A DNA stretch of 64,000 nt from Actinoplanes sp. NBC_00393 (GTDB lineage: Bacteria > Actinomycetota > Actinomycetes > Mycobacteriales > Micromonosporaceae): NCBI RefSeq assembly GCF_036053395.1, contig NZ_CP107942.1, positions 5,608,501 through 5,672,500 on the forward strand, written 5' to 3'. The notes under the pieces are model-generated. The model searched no databases, was not told the DNA's origin, and worked only from the letters and a program-made list of their open reading frames with translations. The first letter of the stretch is position 1; each line of letters begins with the position of its first letter. Positions 1 to 9,207 of the stretch are shown in pieces. A program made the position numbers and the translations under genes.

Positions 1-633
1 AGCGGCGAGCTTCAGCATGTGCTGGATGCCGGGGTGGCCGATGTCCTCCTCGTCATCGCTCGGGGTGGGGTGTGGGAGGTGGACGCCTCGACGGTTCACC
101 GGCAGCCGGAGGAGTCGCTCGATCTGACCCGGCGGCTGAGCACGGTTCGGCTCGACGACGTGCCCGCCCGCCGGCTCGGCGACGACCCGGAGCCCACTTT
201 GTGGGACATCGGGTGCGTGGCACTCAGCGCGGAGCAGATCGGCGCGGCCGCGCAGGCATTGGAGCTGACCCTCGAGTACGCCAAGACGCGCCACCAGTTC
301 GGCCGGCCGATCGGCTCGTTCCAGGTCCTGCAGCACCGGCTCGCCGAGGCACACGTGCGGGTGGAAGCCGCTCGCTCGGCCTCCTGGACCGCTGTCGAAG
401 CGCTGGTCGCCGGTGATCCGCAGGCGTACCGGCCGGCCGCCGTGGCGAAGGTCTGCTGCTCGGAAACGCTGCAGGTCGTGGCCGCCGAGATGGTGCAGAT
501 ACACGGCGGGATCGCGATCACCTGGGAGCATGATGCGCATCTTTACCTTCGCCGCGCGTACGCATCGGCTCAGCTCTTCGGTTCCCCGGCCCAGCACGTG
601 GAGCGCCTCGCGTTCGCCGCCGGTCTCGCCTGA
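1..633 (+). CDS. Acyl-CoA dehydrogenase, C-terminal part (5' end outside window)
   Basis: The frame is open from base 1, so the true start lies upstream of the window. The visible 210 residues are the C-terminal helical half of an FAD-dependent acyl-CoA dehydrogenase, which introduces a double bond alpha-beta to the thioester. The family signature TRHQFGRPIGSFQ is present, followed about 65 residues later by QIHGGIAITWEHD, the usual flavin-contact stretch. The steroid regulon that begins 4 kb downstream makes a role on a steroid side-chain CoA ester possible, but nothing in this fragment decides between steroid and fatty-acid substrates. The gap to the following kinase gene is 46 bp on the same strand and holds no evident terminator. 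Confidence 0.85.
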   Translation, partial: SGELQHVLDAGVADVLLVIARGGVWEVDASTVHRQPEESLDLTRRLSTVRLDDVPARRLGDDPEPTLWDIGCVALSAEQIGAAAQALELTLEYAKTRHQFGRPIGSFQVLQHRLAEAHVRVEAARSASWTAVEALVAGDPQAYRPAAVAKVCCSETLQVVAAEMVQIHGGIAITWEHDAHLYLRRAYASAQLFGSPAQHVERLAFAAGLA

Positions 634-679
634 TGGATCGCGGGCAGGCAGATCGAAGCGTGCCAACTAGCATGATCCG

Positions 680-2656
680 GTGCTTGCCCCGGGGATCGTT
701 CTCAACGGCCGTTACCAGCTGACCCAGCGGATCGCGGCCGGGGGCATGGGCGAGGTGTGGCGCGGTTCCGACCTGCTGCTGCAGCGCGAGATCGCGGTCA
801 AGGTGCTGCTGCCCGCGCTGATGGCCGACGAGCAGTTCATCACCCGGTTCCGGGCCGAGGCCAGGATGATGGCGGCGTTGCGGCACCCCGGGATCGTGCA
901 GGTCTACGACTACGGCGAGAACGCTGTCGTCGGCAACGACCGGCTCGACTACCTGGTCATGGAGTTCGTCGAGGGCACCCCGCTCGCCAAGCGCATCCAG
1001 CAGGCCGGCCGCCTCGGCGTACCCGAGACCATGACCCTGGTGGCCCAGGTCGCCGACGCGCTGCAGGCCGCCCACGAGGCCGGCATCATCCACCGAGACG
1101 TGAAGCCCAGCAACCTGCTGGTCCGCCGCAACGGCGCCATCGTGCTGGTCGACTTCGGGGTTGCGCGGTCCATCGGGGTCACCGGCATAACCAGCACGAA
1201 CGTCGTGATGGGCTCAGCCCACTACATGGCGCCCGAGCAGGCCGAGGGCAAGCCGGTCTCGGCCGCCACCGATGTGTACGCCCTGGGTGCGGTCGCGTTC
1301 AGCTGCCTCGCGGGGCGCCCGCCGTATGTGGGTGACAACCCCTTGGCCGTGCTGGCCCAGTTGGTGCACGGCCAGCCACCCACGCTGCCGGACGATCTGC
1401 CGGCGGCGGTGGGAGCTGTGGTGTTGCGCTCTCTCGCCCGAGAGCCGAGCCAGCGGTTCGCCAGCGCGGCCGCGTTGGCCGAGGCGGCGCGTGCAGCGGC
1501 CCAGAAGTCCTCGGCGCCGCACGCCCAGCCATTTTCGGCACCGCACGCCCAGCCATTTTCGGGGCCGCACGCCCAGCCATTTTCGGCACCGCACTCCCGG
1601 CCGTCTTCGGCCCCGCACTCCCAGCCCGGTCCGGCACAGGCCCGGTCGGCAGGCTCCGTCTTCGGAGGCGCCTCCCCGGTGCCGCCCGCGCCCGGAATCT
1701 ATGGCTCGGCAACACCCGGCCAGCCCGGATCCCCCGCTTACGGCTCCGCTGGTTTCGGTCAGCGCAACTCCCCTGCCTATCAGCCGGCCACGCCTGGGCA
1801 GCCCAGCTCCGGGGCATATCGGGCAGCCGTGCCCAGCCAGCCGGGCTTCGGATCTGCGGCGGTCCCGAGTGCGCCGGCCGCAGGTAGCGCTACAGCGGAC
1901 GGCCCGGCACAGCAGGCGGGCCGGAAGCAGAAGAAGGTCCTGGCCGTCGTTGCGGGCGCGCTCGTTCTCGCCCTCGGCGGCACCGGCATCGTTCTCGCCA
2001 ACCAGTCCGAACCCAGCAGCCAGACCCAGATCCAGCAGCCACCGGCCGACGGTGAGGGCGAGGCTCAGGGCCAAGACGTCGAAGCGCGGGAGAACCTTCC
2101 GGGCCCGGCCGAGTCCTCAAAGACGAAGGGCGGCAGGCCGGCCAAACCGAACGACCCAGCCCCCACGTCCCCTGCCGCCGGTGCGCAGCCGGACACAACG
2201 ACGACGGCCGCGCCGGACCCCGGCACCACCGCGACCGCGCCCGCCCCGGGAACCACGGACACCTCCACCGCCCAGCCGACCACCACCACGACTACTACGC
2301 CGGCCCAACCGGAGCCGACCAACCCGTACTCCGCGACCCAGGTATGCGGCAGCGGCTACAAGGTGATCGACTCAGCAGTGCTGAAGACGTCCACCGGCGT
2401 GGTGAAGGGCCGGGTCTACCTGCTCTACGCCAACAGCGGCAAGAACTGCGTGGTCACCATGAAGACCGCCTCGGTAGGCAAGAAGACAGCAACCGCCGCC
2501 TACCTCGAGGTCAAGGGCAAGTCCCGGGTCACCGACAGCGGCTCGTTCGCCTACTACGCCGGCCCGATCAGCGCCGCAGCCGCCGCAACCTGCGTCAAGT
2601 GGGGCGGCTCCGTCGGCGCAGCCGCATACGCCAGCCCTTTCGAACACTGCGACTGA
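680..2656 (+). CDS. Membrane-anchored Ser/Thr protein kinase (PknB type) with extracellular C-terminal domain
   Basis: 658 residues from a GTG start; the first residues lead straight into the kinase fold, which supports this start although no strong ribosome site is visible. The Hanks-type kinase domain spans about 10-270: Gly-rich loop AAGGMGEVW, Lys41, catalytic HRDVKPSN with Asp140, DFG at 158-160 and MAPEQ. Residues 279-317 are a tandem octapeptide of the form SAPHAQPF, about five copies, encoded by near-identical 24-bp DNA repeats. A Pro/Gly/Ser linker leads to one membrane helix (about 420-440), a Thr/Pro-rich outer stalk and a small terminal domain of about 110 residues with three cysteines that I do not recognise. 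The expected topology is kinase inside and sensor outside. The ligand is unknown. Confidence 0.93.
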   Translation: MLAPGIVLNGRYQLTQRIAAGGMGEVWRGSDLLLQREIAVKVLLPALMADEQFITRFRAEARMMAALRHPGIVQVYDYGENAVVGNDRLDYLVMEFVEGTPLAKRIQQAGRLGVPETMTLVAQVADALQAAHEAGIIHRDVKPSNLLVRRNGAIVLVDFGVARSIGVTGITSTNVVMGSAHYMAPEQAEGKPVSAATDVYALGAVAFSCLAGRPPYVGDNPLAVLAQLVHGQPPTLPDDLPAAVGAVVLRSLAREPSQRFASAAALAEAARAAAQKSSAPHAQPFSAPHAQPFSGPHAQPFSAPHSRPSSAPHSQPGPAQARSAGSVFGGASPVPPAPGIYGSATPGQPGSPAYGSAGFGQRNSPAYQPATPGQPSSGAYRAAVPSQPGFGSAAVPSAPAAGSATADGPAQQAGRKQKKVLAVVAGALVLALGGTGIVLANQSEPSSQTQIQQPPADGEGEAQGQDVEARENLPGPAESSKTKGGRPAKPNDPAPTSPAAGAQPDTTTTAAPDPGTTATAPAPGTTDTSTAQPTTTTTTTPAQPEPTNPYSATQVCGSGYKVIDSAVLKTSTGVVKGRVYLLYANSGKNCVVTMKTASVGKKTATAAYLEVKGKSRVTDSGSFAYYAGPISAAAAATCVKWGGSVGAAAYASPFEHCD

Positions 2657-2710
2657 CCCACCAAGCGCAAGCCCAGCCGGTCCCGACCCTGTGCCGGCGC
2701 GGCGATCTTG

Positions 2711-2899
2711 CCCAACTGGCTCTCAGTGCTGCTCCAACCCTCCCCAAACAGCCCTCAGAGCCAGCCCGACCCACCGAGCTGACCACCACGGCTGCCTCAA
2801 CGCCCACCACACAGCACCCACCATCAGCCCAGCCACCCGAGCTGACCACCACAGCTGCCTCAACGCCCGCGACACAGCAGTCATGGTCAGCCGGACAAG
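2711..2899. repeat. Degenerate tandem array, period 63 bp, three copies
   Basis: Units begin near 2711, 2774 and 2837, exactly 63 bp apart. The last two are close copies (CCGAGCTGACCACCAC then GGCTGCCTCAACGCCC); the first is diverged but alignable. The array lies in the convergent gap between the kinase gene and the next gene and shows no convincing coding frame. Confidence 0.7.
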
Positions 2900-2930
2900 A
2901 ACGCTGCGGCTTGGAGGAGGCCGCAGCGTT
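2900..2930. terminator. Bidirectional hairpin terminator between convergent genes
   Basis: A perfect 11-bp stem AACGCTGCGGC / GCCGCAGCGTT encloses a 9-nt loop. It sits between the kinase gene and the convergent membrane-protein gene, 13 bp from the latter's stop. No T-tract follows, as is common in high-GC actinobacteria. Confidence 0.75.
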
Positions 2931-2943
2931 CCGCGAGGGCCGG

Positions 2944-3861
2944 CTATCTGGTCGGCGCGGAGGGTGAACTGCCGCGCGCGGATCGAATGACCACCGCGAG
3001 CAGCACGAGGGCGCCCAGCAAGGCCGGCGCGCGCAGGTACATCGAGGAGTACGGGTGCCAGGGCGCCAACAGGTCGAAAGTGAAGACGGCCGGTTCGGCG
3101 CCGAGCAGGTATCGCGCCAGGACCACCATCTCGGCCACCGCCAGTGGGGTGGCGACCAGCAACGCAGCGCTGGCGATCCACGCGGGGAAGCCGGTGAGGC
3201 GCCGGGCCAGCAGCAGGCCGAGCAGGGCGCCCAGCAGGGCGCCGGCCAGCGCGCCCGCCAGCATCGGGGCGCCGAGGCCGGTGGGTGGGGGCGGGCCGAC
3301 CGAGACGGCGAGGTTCGGGTCGTAGCGGCCGGCGAGCAGACCGTCGTCACCGACCGTGGTGGTGATCTCCAGGGAGAGGATCAGCGTGTCGGTGTGGGCG
3401 GCCAGCCGGCGTTGATACTGGTCGTCCTCGACCGCGTCCACGGTCCAGCCGGCGGCGGTCAGGTTCTGCCGGGCCGTCTCGAACACCGCGGCCGGGTCGC
3501 TGACGGGGCCGGCCGCGAGGGTGACCGTGCCGTACCGATAGCCGTCGCCGCCGAGGACCGGCACGAGTGCGGCGTCCGCCGAGTCCAGCAGCGGCGGGTC
3601 CCAGCGGAAGGCGGTCGCTGAGCGGTCGGTGACCTGGGTGGGCACGCCCGGCAGTGCGGCGCGCGCCGCGTCGAGCGCGGCCGCGTCAGAGGTCGGCGAG
3701 GTGGTGGGCCAGGCCAGGCGGCCGCCGAGGGCGGCGCCGAGGCCGGCCAGGCTGAGGGCGAGCAGCAGCGGAAGCAACCGGCCGGGCCAACCCTGCGTGG
3801 TACGCCCGAACGCGCCCGGCTGATCCGGCGGAGCCGCAGCGACCGTCACCTGCTCGATCAT
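2944..3861 (-). CDS. Membrane protein of unknown function
   Basis: 305 residues from an ATG. I do not recognise the family. A hydrophobic segment at about 27-48 is followed by a roughly 130-residue region that looks extracytoplasmic and soluble. Then come hydrophobic stretches near residues 200-220 (Ala/Gly/Leu-rich), 225-250 and 275-295, so four membrane helices are likely. A short arginine-containing loop separates helices two and three. The gene ends convergently against the kinase gene and is followed upstream by a short gap and another minus-strand gene with no coupling. Codon use matches the neighbours and the reading is clearly the coding frame. Function cannot be inferred from context. 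Confidence 0.75.
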   Translation of the reverse strand: MIEQVTVAAAPPDQPGAFGRTTQGWPGRLLPLLLALSLAGLGAALGGRLAWPTTSPTSDAAALDAARAALPGVPTQVTDRSATAFRWDPPLLDSADAALVPVLGGDGYRYGTVTLAAGPVSDPAAVFETARQNLTAAGWTVDAVEDDQYQRRLAAHTDTLILSLEITTTVGDDGLLAGRYDPNLAVSVGPPPPTGLGAPMLAGALAGALLGALLGLLLARRLTGFPAWIASAALLVATPLAVAEMVVLARYLLGAEPAVFTFDLLAPWHPYSSMYLRAPALLGALVLLAVVIRSARGSSPSAPTR

Positions 3862-3900
3862 GGTGCAGACCGTAGTACACCATCGCGACGCCCGGCGAAA

Positions 3901-4533
3901 TCACATCCGGTCAATCTCCGTGAGGTCGATGTCGATCTCGAACGGCTCGGACACCTGTAGTCGGTCCTGGAAGCTGCCGGTCGCCACATACCGGCGGGTT
4001 TCCGCGTCCAGCTCGAACGTCGACACGGTCATCCTCCCCGCTTGGCGGTCCACGAGCCAGAAGTTGGGGATCCCGGCCTCGGCATAGATTTGCGGTTTGC
4101 GCTCGCGGTCACGAATCTCCGATTCCGGGGATACGACCTCCACCGCCAGCACGACCGCCTCCACCGGATACCACGTGGCCTCGTCGTCGATCTCGGCTTC
4201 CGCACGCACGACCAGGACGTCCGGCTCCGGTCGCTGCCGCGGGCCGATAACGATCGACATCTCGCAGCTCACACGGAAGATCTCCCGCGGCGCGCCTGCG
4301 GAAAGCGCATTCCCGAGGAACCAAATAGCCTTCATATGGAAGCGCTTCTGCGGGCTCATGAGGATCAGAGCCCCGTCGACGAGCTCAGCGCGCCGCGGCA
4401 GCCCAGGGATTCGATCCAGGTCATCGGCGGTGAACCCGCCCTCGGGTGGCCGCACCCAGTCCCACACCTGTTCGGCGTCCACGCCGTCCGCCCATCCGGA
4501 GAGAACTTCTTCCACCCGCAGCATACCGATCAC
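3901..4533 (-). CDS. Uma2 family (DUF820) restriction-endonuclease-like protein
   Basis: About 210 residues. The PD-(D/E)XK-type core of the Uma2 family is visible: PEPDVLVV, then AVEVVSPESEIRDRERK with the catalytic-type Glu and Lys, then YAEAGIPNFWLVD. These proteins are widespread and highly duplicated in actinomycetes and cyanobacteria; their physiological role is unsettled and not established as restriction. The frame opens at a GTG (4533); an in-frame ATG at 4524 is preceded by GGTGAT and may be the real start, giving 207 residues. The gene stands alone between a membrane protein and the steroid hsa operon. Confidence 0.85.
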   Translation of the reverse strand: MIGMLRVEEVLSGWADGVDAEQVWDWVRPPEGGFTADDLDRIPGLPRRAELVDGALILMSPQKRFHMKAIWFLGNALSAGAPREIFRVSCEMSIVIGPRQRPEPDVLVVRAEAEIDDEATWYPVEAVVLAVEVVSPESEIRDRERKPQIYAEAGIPNFWLVDRQAGRMTVSTFELDAETRRYVATGSFQDRLQVSEPFEIDIDLTEIDRM

Positions 4534-4573
4534 CCAAGATTCTCGTCGTGGGACTAGCTGGCATGCGACTAGG

Positions 4574-5134
4574 CTATATCCAATCGGTGTGTCGCGGCCA
4601 GGCCAGCAAGGTGTCCACGACCTCGGGTGGCTCGTGAGGGGAGACGGCCGCCGTGCCGGTGTAGCGGCCCTTGTGGAACAGCAGCGGCCCGGCGTCGCGG
4701 CAGTCGCCGAGTGTGGTTACCCGGCCGATCACGATGGCGTGATCGCCGCCGGGATGCACCGATTCCACCCGGCAGTCGGCCCAGGTGAGCGCGCCGTCCA
4801 GGATCGGCGCGCCGGAGGGCGCCGGGTGCCACGGGACACCGGCGAACTTGTCGACGCCGCGCATGCCGAACGCGCGGGAGACGTCCCGCTGGTCGTCGGC
4901 GAGGACGTTGACGCAAAAGACGCCCCGCGAACGGATGCGCCGCCAGGTGTCGGAGAGGTCCTGCGGGCAGAACAGCACCAGCGGCGGGTCCAGCGACAAC
5001 GGCGCGAAGGCCTGGCAGGCGAAACCGGCCGGGCCGTCGGCGTCGGCCGTCGTGATGACCGTGACGCCGGTGCAGAAGTGGCCGAACACCCGGCGGAAGC
5101 GCCGGGTGTTCACCGTGGAGGCCAACGAGGTCAA
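4574..5134 (-). CDS. hsaB: HsaB, flavin reductase component of 3-HSA hydroxylase
   Basis: 186 residues. This short-chain flavin reductase of the HpaC type reduces FMN/FAD with NADH and supplies it to HsaA for hydroxylation of 3-HSA to the catechol 3,4-DHSA. The fold signature is clear: RRVFGHFCTGVTVITT near the N-terminus, then CQAFAPLSLDPPLVLFC and the terminal GPLLFHKGRYTG. The frame is open far upstream in the shadow of hsaC. I chose the TTG at 5134 because it overlaps the hsaC stop (TTGA) and gives a length matching family members of about 187; a GTG eight residues in is an alternative. It is the last gene of the hsaA-D-C-B operon. Confidence 0.93.
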   Translation of the reverse strand: MTSLASTVNTRRFRRVFGHFCTGVTVITTADADGPAGFACQAFAPLSLDPPLVLFCPQDLSDTWRRIRSRGVFCVNVLADDQRDVSRAFGMRGVDKFAGVPWHPAPSGAPILDGALTWADCRVESVHPGGDHAIVIGRVTTLGDCRDAGPLLFHKGRYTGTAAVSPHEPPEVVDTLLAWPRHTDWI

Positions 5135-6033
5135 TGCCCGCCGCCGCCGCCGAAGAAGCGGTGGCCCCAGACGCTGTGTGCGGTGGTCTGCCGGGCCACC
5201 CAGGTACGGTCGTCGACGGTCAGCCCGCCGTAGCCGTACTCGATGTCGAAGCCGCTCGGTGTGCGTACGTAAAAGGAGATCATCTCGTCGTTGGCGTGCC
5301 GGCCCAGCGTGGAGATCATCGGGGCCTTGTGCCGTGCGCAGCGGTCGATGGCCCGGCCCACATCGTCGATCGACGCCGTCTCGATCATCAGGTGGATCAT
5401 GCCGCTGGGCGCCGGGATGGGCGCGAGGGCGACGCTGTGGTGGCGTGGCCCGCAGCCGAGGAACCGCATCCACAGCGGCTGGTCGCTGGGCGGCAGCCCG
5501 ATGTGTTCGGGGACGAGCCGCATCGAGTCGCGCAGCCGGAAGCCGAGGACCTCGGTGTAGAACCGCAGGCTGGCCGCGTCGTCGCGGGACGGCAGGACGA
5601 CGTGCCCCATCCCCTGGTCGCCGGTGACGAACCGGGTGCCGTAGGCGCTCAGCGACGGCCGGGTGTCCAGGGCGGCGCCGCAGAAGAACTCGAGCGTGTT
5701 GCCGGACGGGTCGTCCACGCTGATCATCTGGTCCACGCGCCGGTCACCCAGGTCGTCGGCCGGTTTCACCGCCAGCCCGGCCTCCTCCAGGACGCCGCCC
5801 AGCCGCGCCAGCGAGGCCGGGTCAGCGACCTCCCAGCCGCTGGCGACGAGCCGGTCCTTCGCTCCCGGTGTCACGACGATGCGCGCCGGCAGATCGTCCA
5901 TGCGCAGGTAGGCGGCCTCGGCCGACGGTCCGCGACCCAGCGTCATGCCGAGGACCTTGACGCCGAACTCGCGCCACGCGTCGACGTCGGTGGCTTCGAC
6001 CCGCAGGTATCCGAGGGAGCGGATCAGACTCAT
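5131..6033 (-). CDS. hsaC: HsaC, extradiol dioxygenase cleaving 3,4-DHSA
   Basis: 300 residues, the normal length for a two-domain type I extradiol dioxygenase. It meta-cleaves the aromatised A ring of 3,4-DHSA with Fe(II) and O2. The 2-His-1-Glu facial triad is visible as His144 (GMGHVV), His214 (GMIHLM) and Glu265 (FDIEYG). A proton-shuttle type His199-Ser200 lies in [10 protein letters not shown]. The ATG overlaps the hsaD stop as ATGA, so translation is coupled. The C-terminus is a run of five glycines and a histidine that is encoded by a GGC-rich stretch and is not a conserved feature as far as I can judge. Confidence 0.96.
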   Translation of the reverse strand: MSLIRSLGYLRVEATDVDAWREFGVKVLGMTLGRGPSAEAAYLRMDDLPARIVVTPGAKDRLVASGWEVADPASLARLGGVLEEAGLAVKPADDLGDRRVDQMISVDDPSGNTLEFFCGAALDTRPSLSAYGTRFVTGDQGMGHVVLPSRDDAASLRFYTEVLGFRLRDSMRLVPEHIGLPPSDQPLWMRFLGCGPRHHSVALAPIPAPSGMIHLMIETASIDDVGRAIDRCARHKAPMISTLGRHANDEMISFYVRTPSGFDIEYGYGGLTVDDRTWVARQTTAHSVWGHRFFGGGGGH

Positions 6034-6839
6034 GAGGGGTCCTTTCGGGACAGGAAGTCGATCGCCAGGCGGTTGAACTCGTCGAACTTCTCCAGGTGCG
6101 CCCAGTGGCCGCAGCCGCCGAAGACGTGCAGCCGGGCGTTGCGCAGCAGTTTCAGGGCGACCAGCGCGCCGTCGAGGGGGTTGACCCGGTCCTCGCGTCC
6201 CCAGACCAGCAGGACCTCGTGCCGCAGGCGGTGGGCGTCGCGCCAGAGCAGGCCTTCCTCGTACGTCGCAGGGTCCGAGAACGACGCGCCCATCGCACGC
6301 ATGGCCTGCTGCGCGGCCGGGTCCGAGGCCGCCCGGAAGCGTTCCTCGACCAGTTCGTCGGTGACCAGCGCGGGGTTGAAGACGAGGGTGCGCAGGAAGG
6401 CGGCGATCCGTTCCCGGCTGGGGTCGCGGGCGAAGGCGCCGAGCCGTTTGACGCCCTCGGTCGGGTCGGCCGCGAAGACGTTGAGACTCAGGCCGCCCGG
6501 CCCCATGAGCAGCAGGCGGCGCACCCGGCGCGGATGCGAAAGCGCGAACCGGACAGCTGTGCCGCCGCCGAGCGAGTTGCCGACCAGGTCGACCTGCGGG
6601 ATGTCCAGTTTGTCCAGCAGGGCGGCCAGGGAAGCAGCGGCGCTGGTGAAGTACTGCCCGGTGATCGGCTCGTCGACCGAGCCGCCGTATCCCGGCTGGT
6701 CCACGACGAGCGTGTCGAAGTGCGAGGAGAGCACGGGCAGCGTACGCCCGAAATTGCTCATCCCCGACGCACCCGGACCACCGCCGTGCAGCAGGACCAC
6801 CGACGGACCCTGGCCTTCGCGGACAAAGGAAAGCGCCAT
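6030..6839 (-). CDS. hsaD: HsaD, 4,5-9,10-DSHA hydrolase (C-C bond hydrolase)
   Basis: 269 residues. This alpha/beta hydrolase cleaves the meta-cleavage product DSHA into DOHNAA and 2-hydroxyhexa-2,4-dienoate. The oxyanion motif HGGGPGA, nucleophile Ser89 in GNSLGGG, Asp217 in WGREDRVNP and His245 in GCGHWAH form the expected triad. The ATG follows the hsaA stop by one base (TGACATG). The protein starts about 20 residues later than the mycobacterial enzyme (291 residues), so the first beta-strands are shortened. The frame is open upstream inside hsaA, but those residues look like shadow sequence, so the ATG is preferred. Confidence 0.95.
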   Translation of the reverse strand: MALSFVREGQGPSVVLLHGGGPGASGMSNFGRTLPVLSSHFDTLVVDQPGYGGSVDEPITGQYFTSAAASLAALLDKLDIPQVDLVGNSLGGGTAVRFALSHPRRVRRLLLMGPGGLSLNVFAADPTEGVKRLGAFARDPSRERIAAFLRTLVFNPALVTDELVEERFRAASDPAAQQAMRAMGASFSDPATYEEGLLWRDAHRLRHEVLLVWGREDRVNPLDGALVALKLLRNARLHVFGGCGHWAHLEKFDEFNRLAIDFLSRKDPS

Positions 6840-6840
6840 G

Positions 6841-8007
6841 TCACACCATCGCGTCGTTGAGCGGCAGCCCGAACTCACCGCGACCGAACATGGACAGCGC
6901 GCGCTCCGGGTCGTTGATGGCGTGCACCCGCCCGGAGTGGGCATCGCGCCAGAACCGCTGGATCGGCGTGCCGACCGCGAGCGCCCGCCCACCGGAGTTC
7001 TCGAACAGGCGGTCCACCGCGCGGATGGCGAGCTCGGTTCCGCGTACCTGATCCCGTCGCACGCGCAACCGCAGTGGCATCGGAAGCTTCGTGCCGGCGG
7101 TGACCAGCTCCATCAGTTCGCGCATGTTGGCCTGCAGGGCCAACCAGGCGGAGTCGATGTCGCCGGCCGCCTCCGCCACGCGGACCTGCGAATGCGGATC
7201 TTCGGCAGCCTTGACCCCGACGTAAGACGCCCGGACGCGCTTGCGGGTGTACTCGACGTGCGCCTGGTACGCGCCAGTCGCCATGCCGATGATCGGCGTC
7301 GTGATCGCATAGGAGAAGAGCGACGCGTACGGAATCTTGAAAAGCGGTCCGAGATTCTGCTCCTGACCGGGGCAGATGCAGCGGGCCGTGTCGTTGAAGC
7401 TGAGCGTCCGGTACTCCGGGACGAACGCGTTGTCGACCACGATGTCGTTGCTGCCGGTGCCCCGCAGCCCGACCGTGTTCCAGACGTCCTCGATCGTGTA
7501 GTCGCTGATCGGCAGCAGGAAGGTGCGGAAGTCGGCGGGCGTCCCGTCCTCGCCGGGCGGGATGATGCCGCCGAGCAGCACCCAGGTGGCGTGGTCGCAC
7601 CCGGAGGAGAAGCTCCAGCGGCCGTTGACGCGGTAGCCGCCCTCGACCGCGGTGATCTTGCCGGTCGGGGCGTAGGACGAGCTCATCCGGACGCCGGTGT
7701 CGTCGCCCCAGACGTCCTGCTGGGCCTGGTCGGGGAAGAGGCCGAGCTGCCAGTTGTGCACGCCGATGACCGAGGCCACCCAGCCGGTCGAGCCGCAGGC
7801 GGAGGCGATCTCGCGGACGCCGGTGAGGAAGGTGAGCGGGTGCGCCTCGAGACCGCCGAACCGGGTGGGCTGCAGCAACCGGAAGAAGCCGACCTCGGCG
7901 AGCGACTTGACGGTCTCGGCCGACAGCACCCGGCGGTCCTCGGTCTCCTGCGCTCGTTCGCGTAGAACAGGTAACAGCTCGCGTACTCCGGCGAGGACCG
8001 CGTCCAT
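6841..8007 (-). CDS. hsaA: HsaA, oxygenase component of 3-HSA hydroxylase
   Basis: 388 residues. A flavin-dependent monooxygenase with the acyl-CoA dehydrogenase fold that hydroxylates 3-HSA using reduced flavin from HsaB. Recognisable stretches include [36 protein letters not shown] and [17 protein letters not shown] near the C-terminus. The ATG has a good ribosome site (GGAGGG, six bases upstream). It is the promoter-proximal gene of hsaA-D-C-B, a different order from mycobacteria, where hsaC and hsaD precede hsaA-hsaB. A KstR-type site lies 48 bp upstream and is shared with kshA. Confidence 0.96.
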   Translation of the reverse strand: MDAVLAGVRELLPVLRERAQETEDRRVLSAETVKSLAEVGFFRLLQPTRFGGLEAHPLTFLTGVREIASACGSTGWVASVIGVHNWQLGLFPDQAQQDVWGDDTGVRMSSSYAPTGKITAVEGGYRVNGRWSFSSGCDHATWVLLGGIIPPGEDGTPADFRTFLLPISDYTIEDVWNTVGLRGTGSNDIVVDNAFVPEYRTLSFNDTARCICPGQEQNLGPLFKIPYASLFSYAITTPIIGMATGAYQAHVEYTRKRVRASYVGVKAAEDPHSQVRVAEAAGDIDSAWLALQANMRELMELVTAGTKLPMPLRLRVRRDQVRGTELAIRAVDRLFENSGGRALAVGTPIQRFWRDAHSGRVHAINDPERALSMFGRGEFGLPLNDAMV

Positions 8008-8054
8008 GAGATCCCTCCAGCGGGGGTTGGCCGGGTGTCAGACGGTCCCTATAC

Positions 8055-8068
8055 TAGAACACGTTCTA
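8055..8068. promoter_or_regulatory. KstR operator between hsaA and kshA
   Basis: TAGAACACGTTCTA is a perfect 14-bp palindrome and fits the published KstR consensus TNNAACNNGTTNNA at every fixed position. It lies midway in the 87-bp divergent region and can repress both the hsaADCB and kshA-orf76-kshB operons. Confidence 0.92.
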
Positions 8069-8094
8069 CTTCGGGAACAGGTCTGGAGCGGCTC

Positions 8095-9207
8095 ATGGAG
8101 CAACCACGCACCATCGACACCGGAGCTCCACCGGCCCGGTTCGCCCGCGGCTGGCACTGCCTCGGCCTCGCGGACTCGTATCGGGACGGTCAACCGCACG
8201 CCATCGAGGCGTTCGGCACGAAACTGGTCGTCTTCGCGGACTCGGCCGGTGAGCTGCACGTCCTCGACGGGTACTGCCGGCACATGGGCGGCGACCTCAC
8301 CATGGGGACGATCAAGGGCGACACCGTCGCCTGCCCGTTCCACGACTGGCGGTGGCGCGGCGACGGCCGGTGCGAGACGGTTCCGTACGCGCATCGCGTA
8401 CCCCCGAGAGCCCGGACCAGATCCTGGCTGACTCTGGAGGAGAACCGGCAGCTCTTCGTCTGGAACGATCCGCAGGGCAACAAACCGCCCGCCGACGTGA
8501 CGATCCCCCGCATCGAGGGCGCGTTCTCCGACGAGTGGAGCCAGTGGACCTGGGACTCGGTGCGCATCGACGGGGCGAACTGCCGCGAGGTCATCGACAA
8601 CGTGGTCGACATGGCGCACTTCTTCTACATCCACTTCGCCTTCCCGACGTTCTTCAAGAACGTGCTGGAGGGGCACGTGGCGGCCCAGTTCCTGAACACC
8701 CGGCCGCGGCCAGACGTGCCGGTCGCGGCCAGCCAGTCCGGTGACGCGGAGCTGCGGTCCGAGGCGGCGTACTACGGGCCGTCATACATGATCGACTATC
8801 TGTACCACAACTGGCACGGCATCGACGTCGAGTCGGTGCTGATCAACTGCCACTACCCGGTCACGCCGACCTCGTTCGTGCTGCAGTGGGGCGTGATCGT
8901 CAAACGGCTGCCGGGGCTGACCACCGAGCAGGCGGCGAAGGCGGCGGGCAAGTTCTCCCAGAGCATCGGCGTCGGCTTCCTGCAGGACGTGGAGATCTGG
9001 AAACACAAGACCCGCATCGACAACCCGCTGCTCTGCGCCGAGGACGGACCGGTCTACCAGCTGCGCCGGTGGTACGAGCAGTTCTACGTGGACGTCGAGG
9101 ACATCAGCGAGGACATGGTGGCGCGCTACGAGTTCGAGGTGGACACCACCCGGGCGGTCGAGACCTGGGAGGCCGAAGTCGCGGCGAACCAGGCTGCCGC
9201 TTCATGA
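8095..9207 (+). CDS. kshA: KshA, terminal oxygenase of 3-ketosteroid 9alpha-hydroxylase
   Basis: 370 residues. A Rieske non-heme iron monooxygenase that hydroxylates C9 of AD/ADD or their CoA-bearing precursors; with KstD this opens the B ring. The Rieske cluster is Cys61-x-His63 and Cys80-x2-His83. The mononuclear iron site is the VVDMAHFFYIHF segment with His175 and His180. The family's other signatures such as HNWHGIDVESVLINCHYPV are intact. I chose the ATG at 8095; the frame opens earlier at 8035, but those residues overlap the KstR site and are not family-like. The stop overlaps the next start (ATGA). Confidence 0.95.
   Translation: MEQPRTIDTGAPPARFARGWHCLGLADSYRDGQPHAIEAFGTKLVVFADSAGELHVLDGYCRHMGGDLTMGTIKGDTVACPFHDWRWRGDGRCETVPYAHRVPPRARTRSWLTLEENRQLFVWNDPQGNKPPADVTIPRIEGAFSDEWSQWTWDSVRIDGANCREVIDNVVDMAHFFYIHFAFPTFFKNVLEGHVAAQFLNTRPRPDVPVAASQSGDAELRSEAAYYGPSYMIDYLYHNWHGIDVESVLINCHYPVTPTSFVLQWGVIVKRLPGLTTEQAAKAAGKFSQSIGVGFLQDVEIWKHKTRIDNPLLCAEDGPVYQLRRWYEQFYVDVEDISEDMVARYEFEVDTTRAVETWEAEVAANQAAAS

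Noticed and set aside
5134..7965. 943-residue plus-strand ORF opposite hsaC, hsaD and hsaA
   Set aside because: It is the antisense shadow of three clearly identified genes in GC-rich DNA and has no family resemblance.
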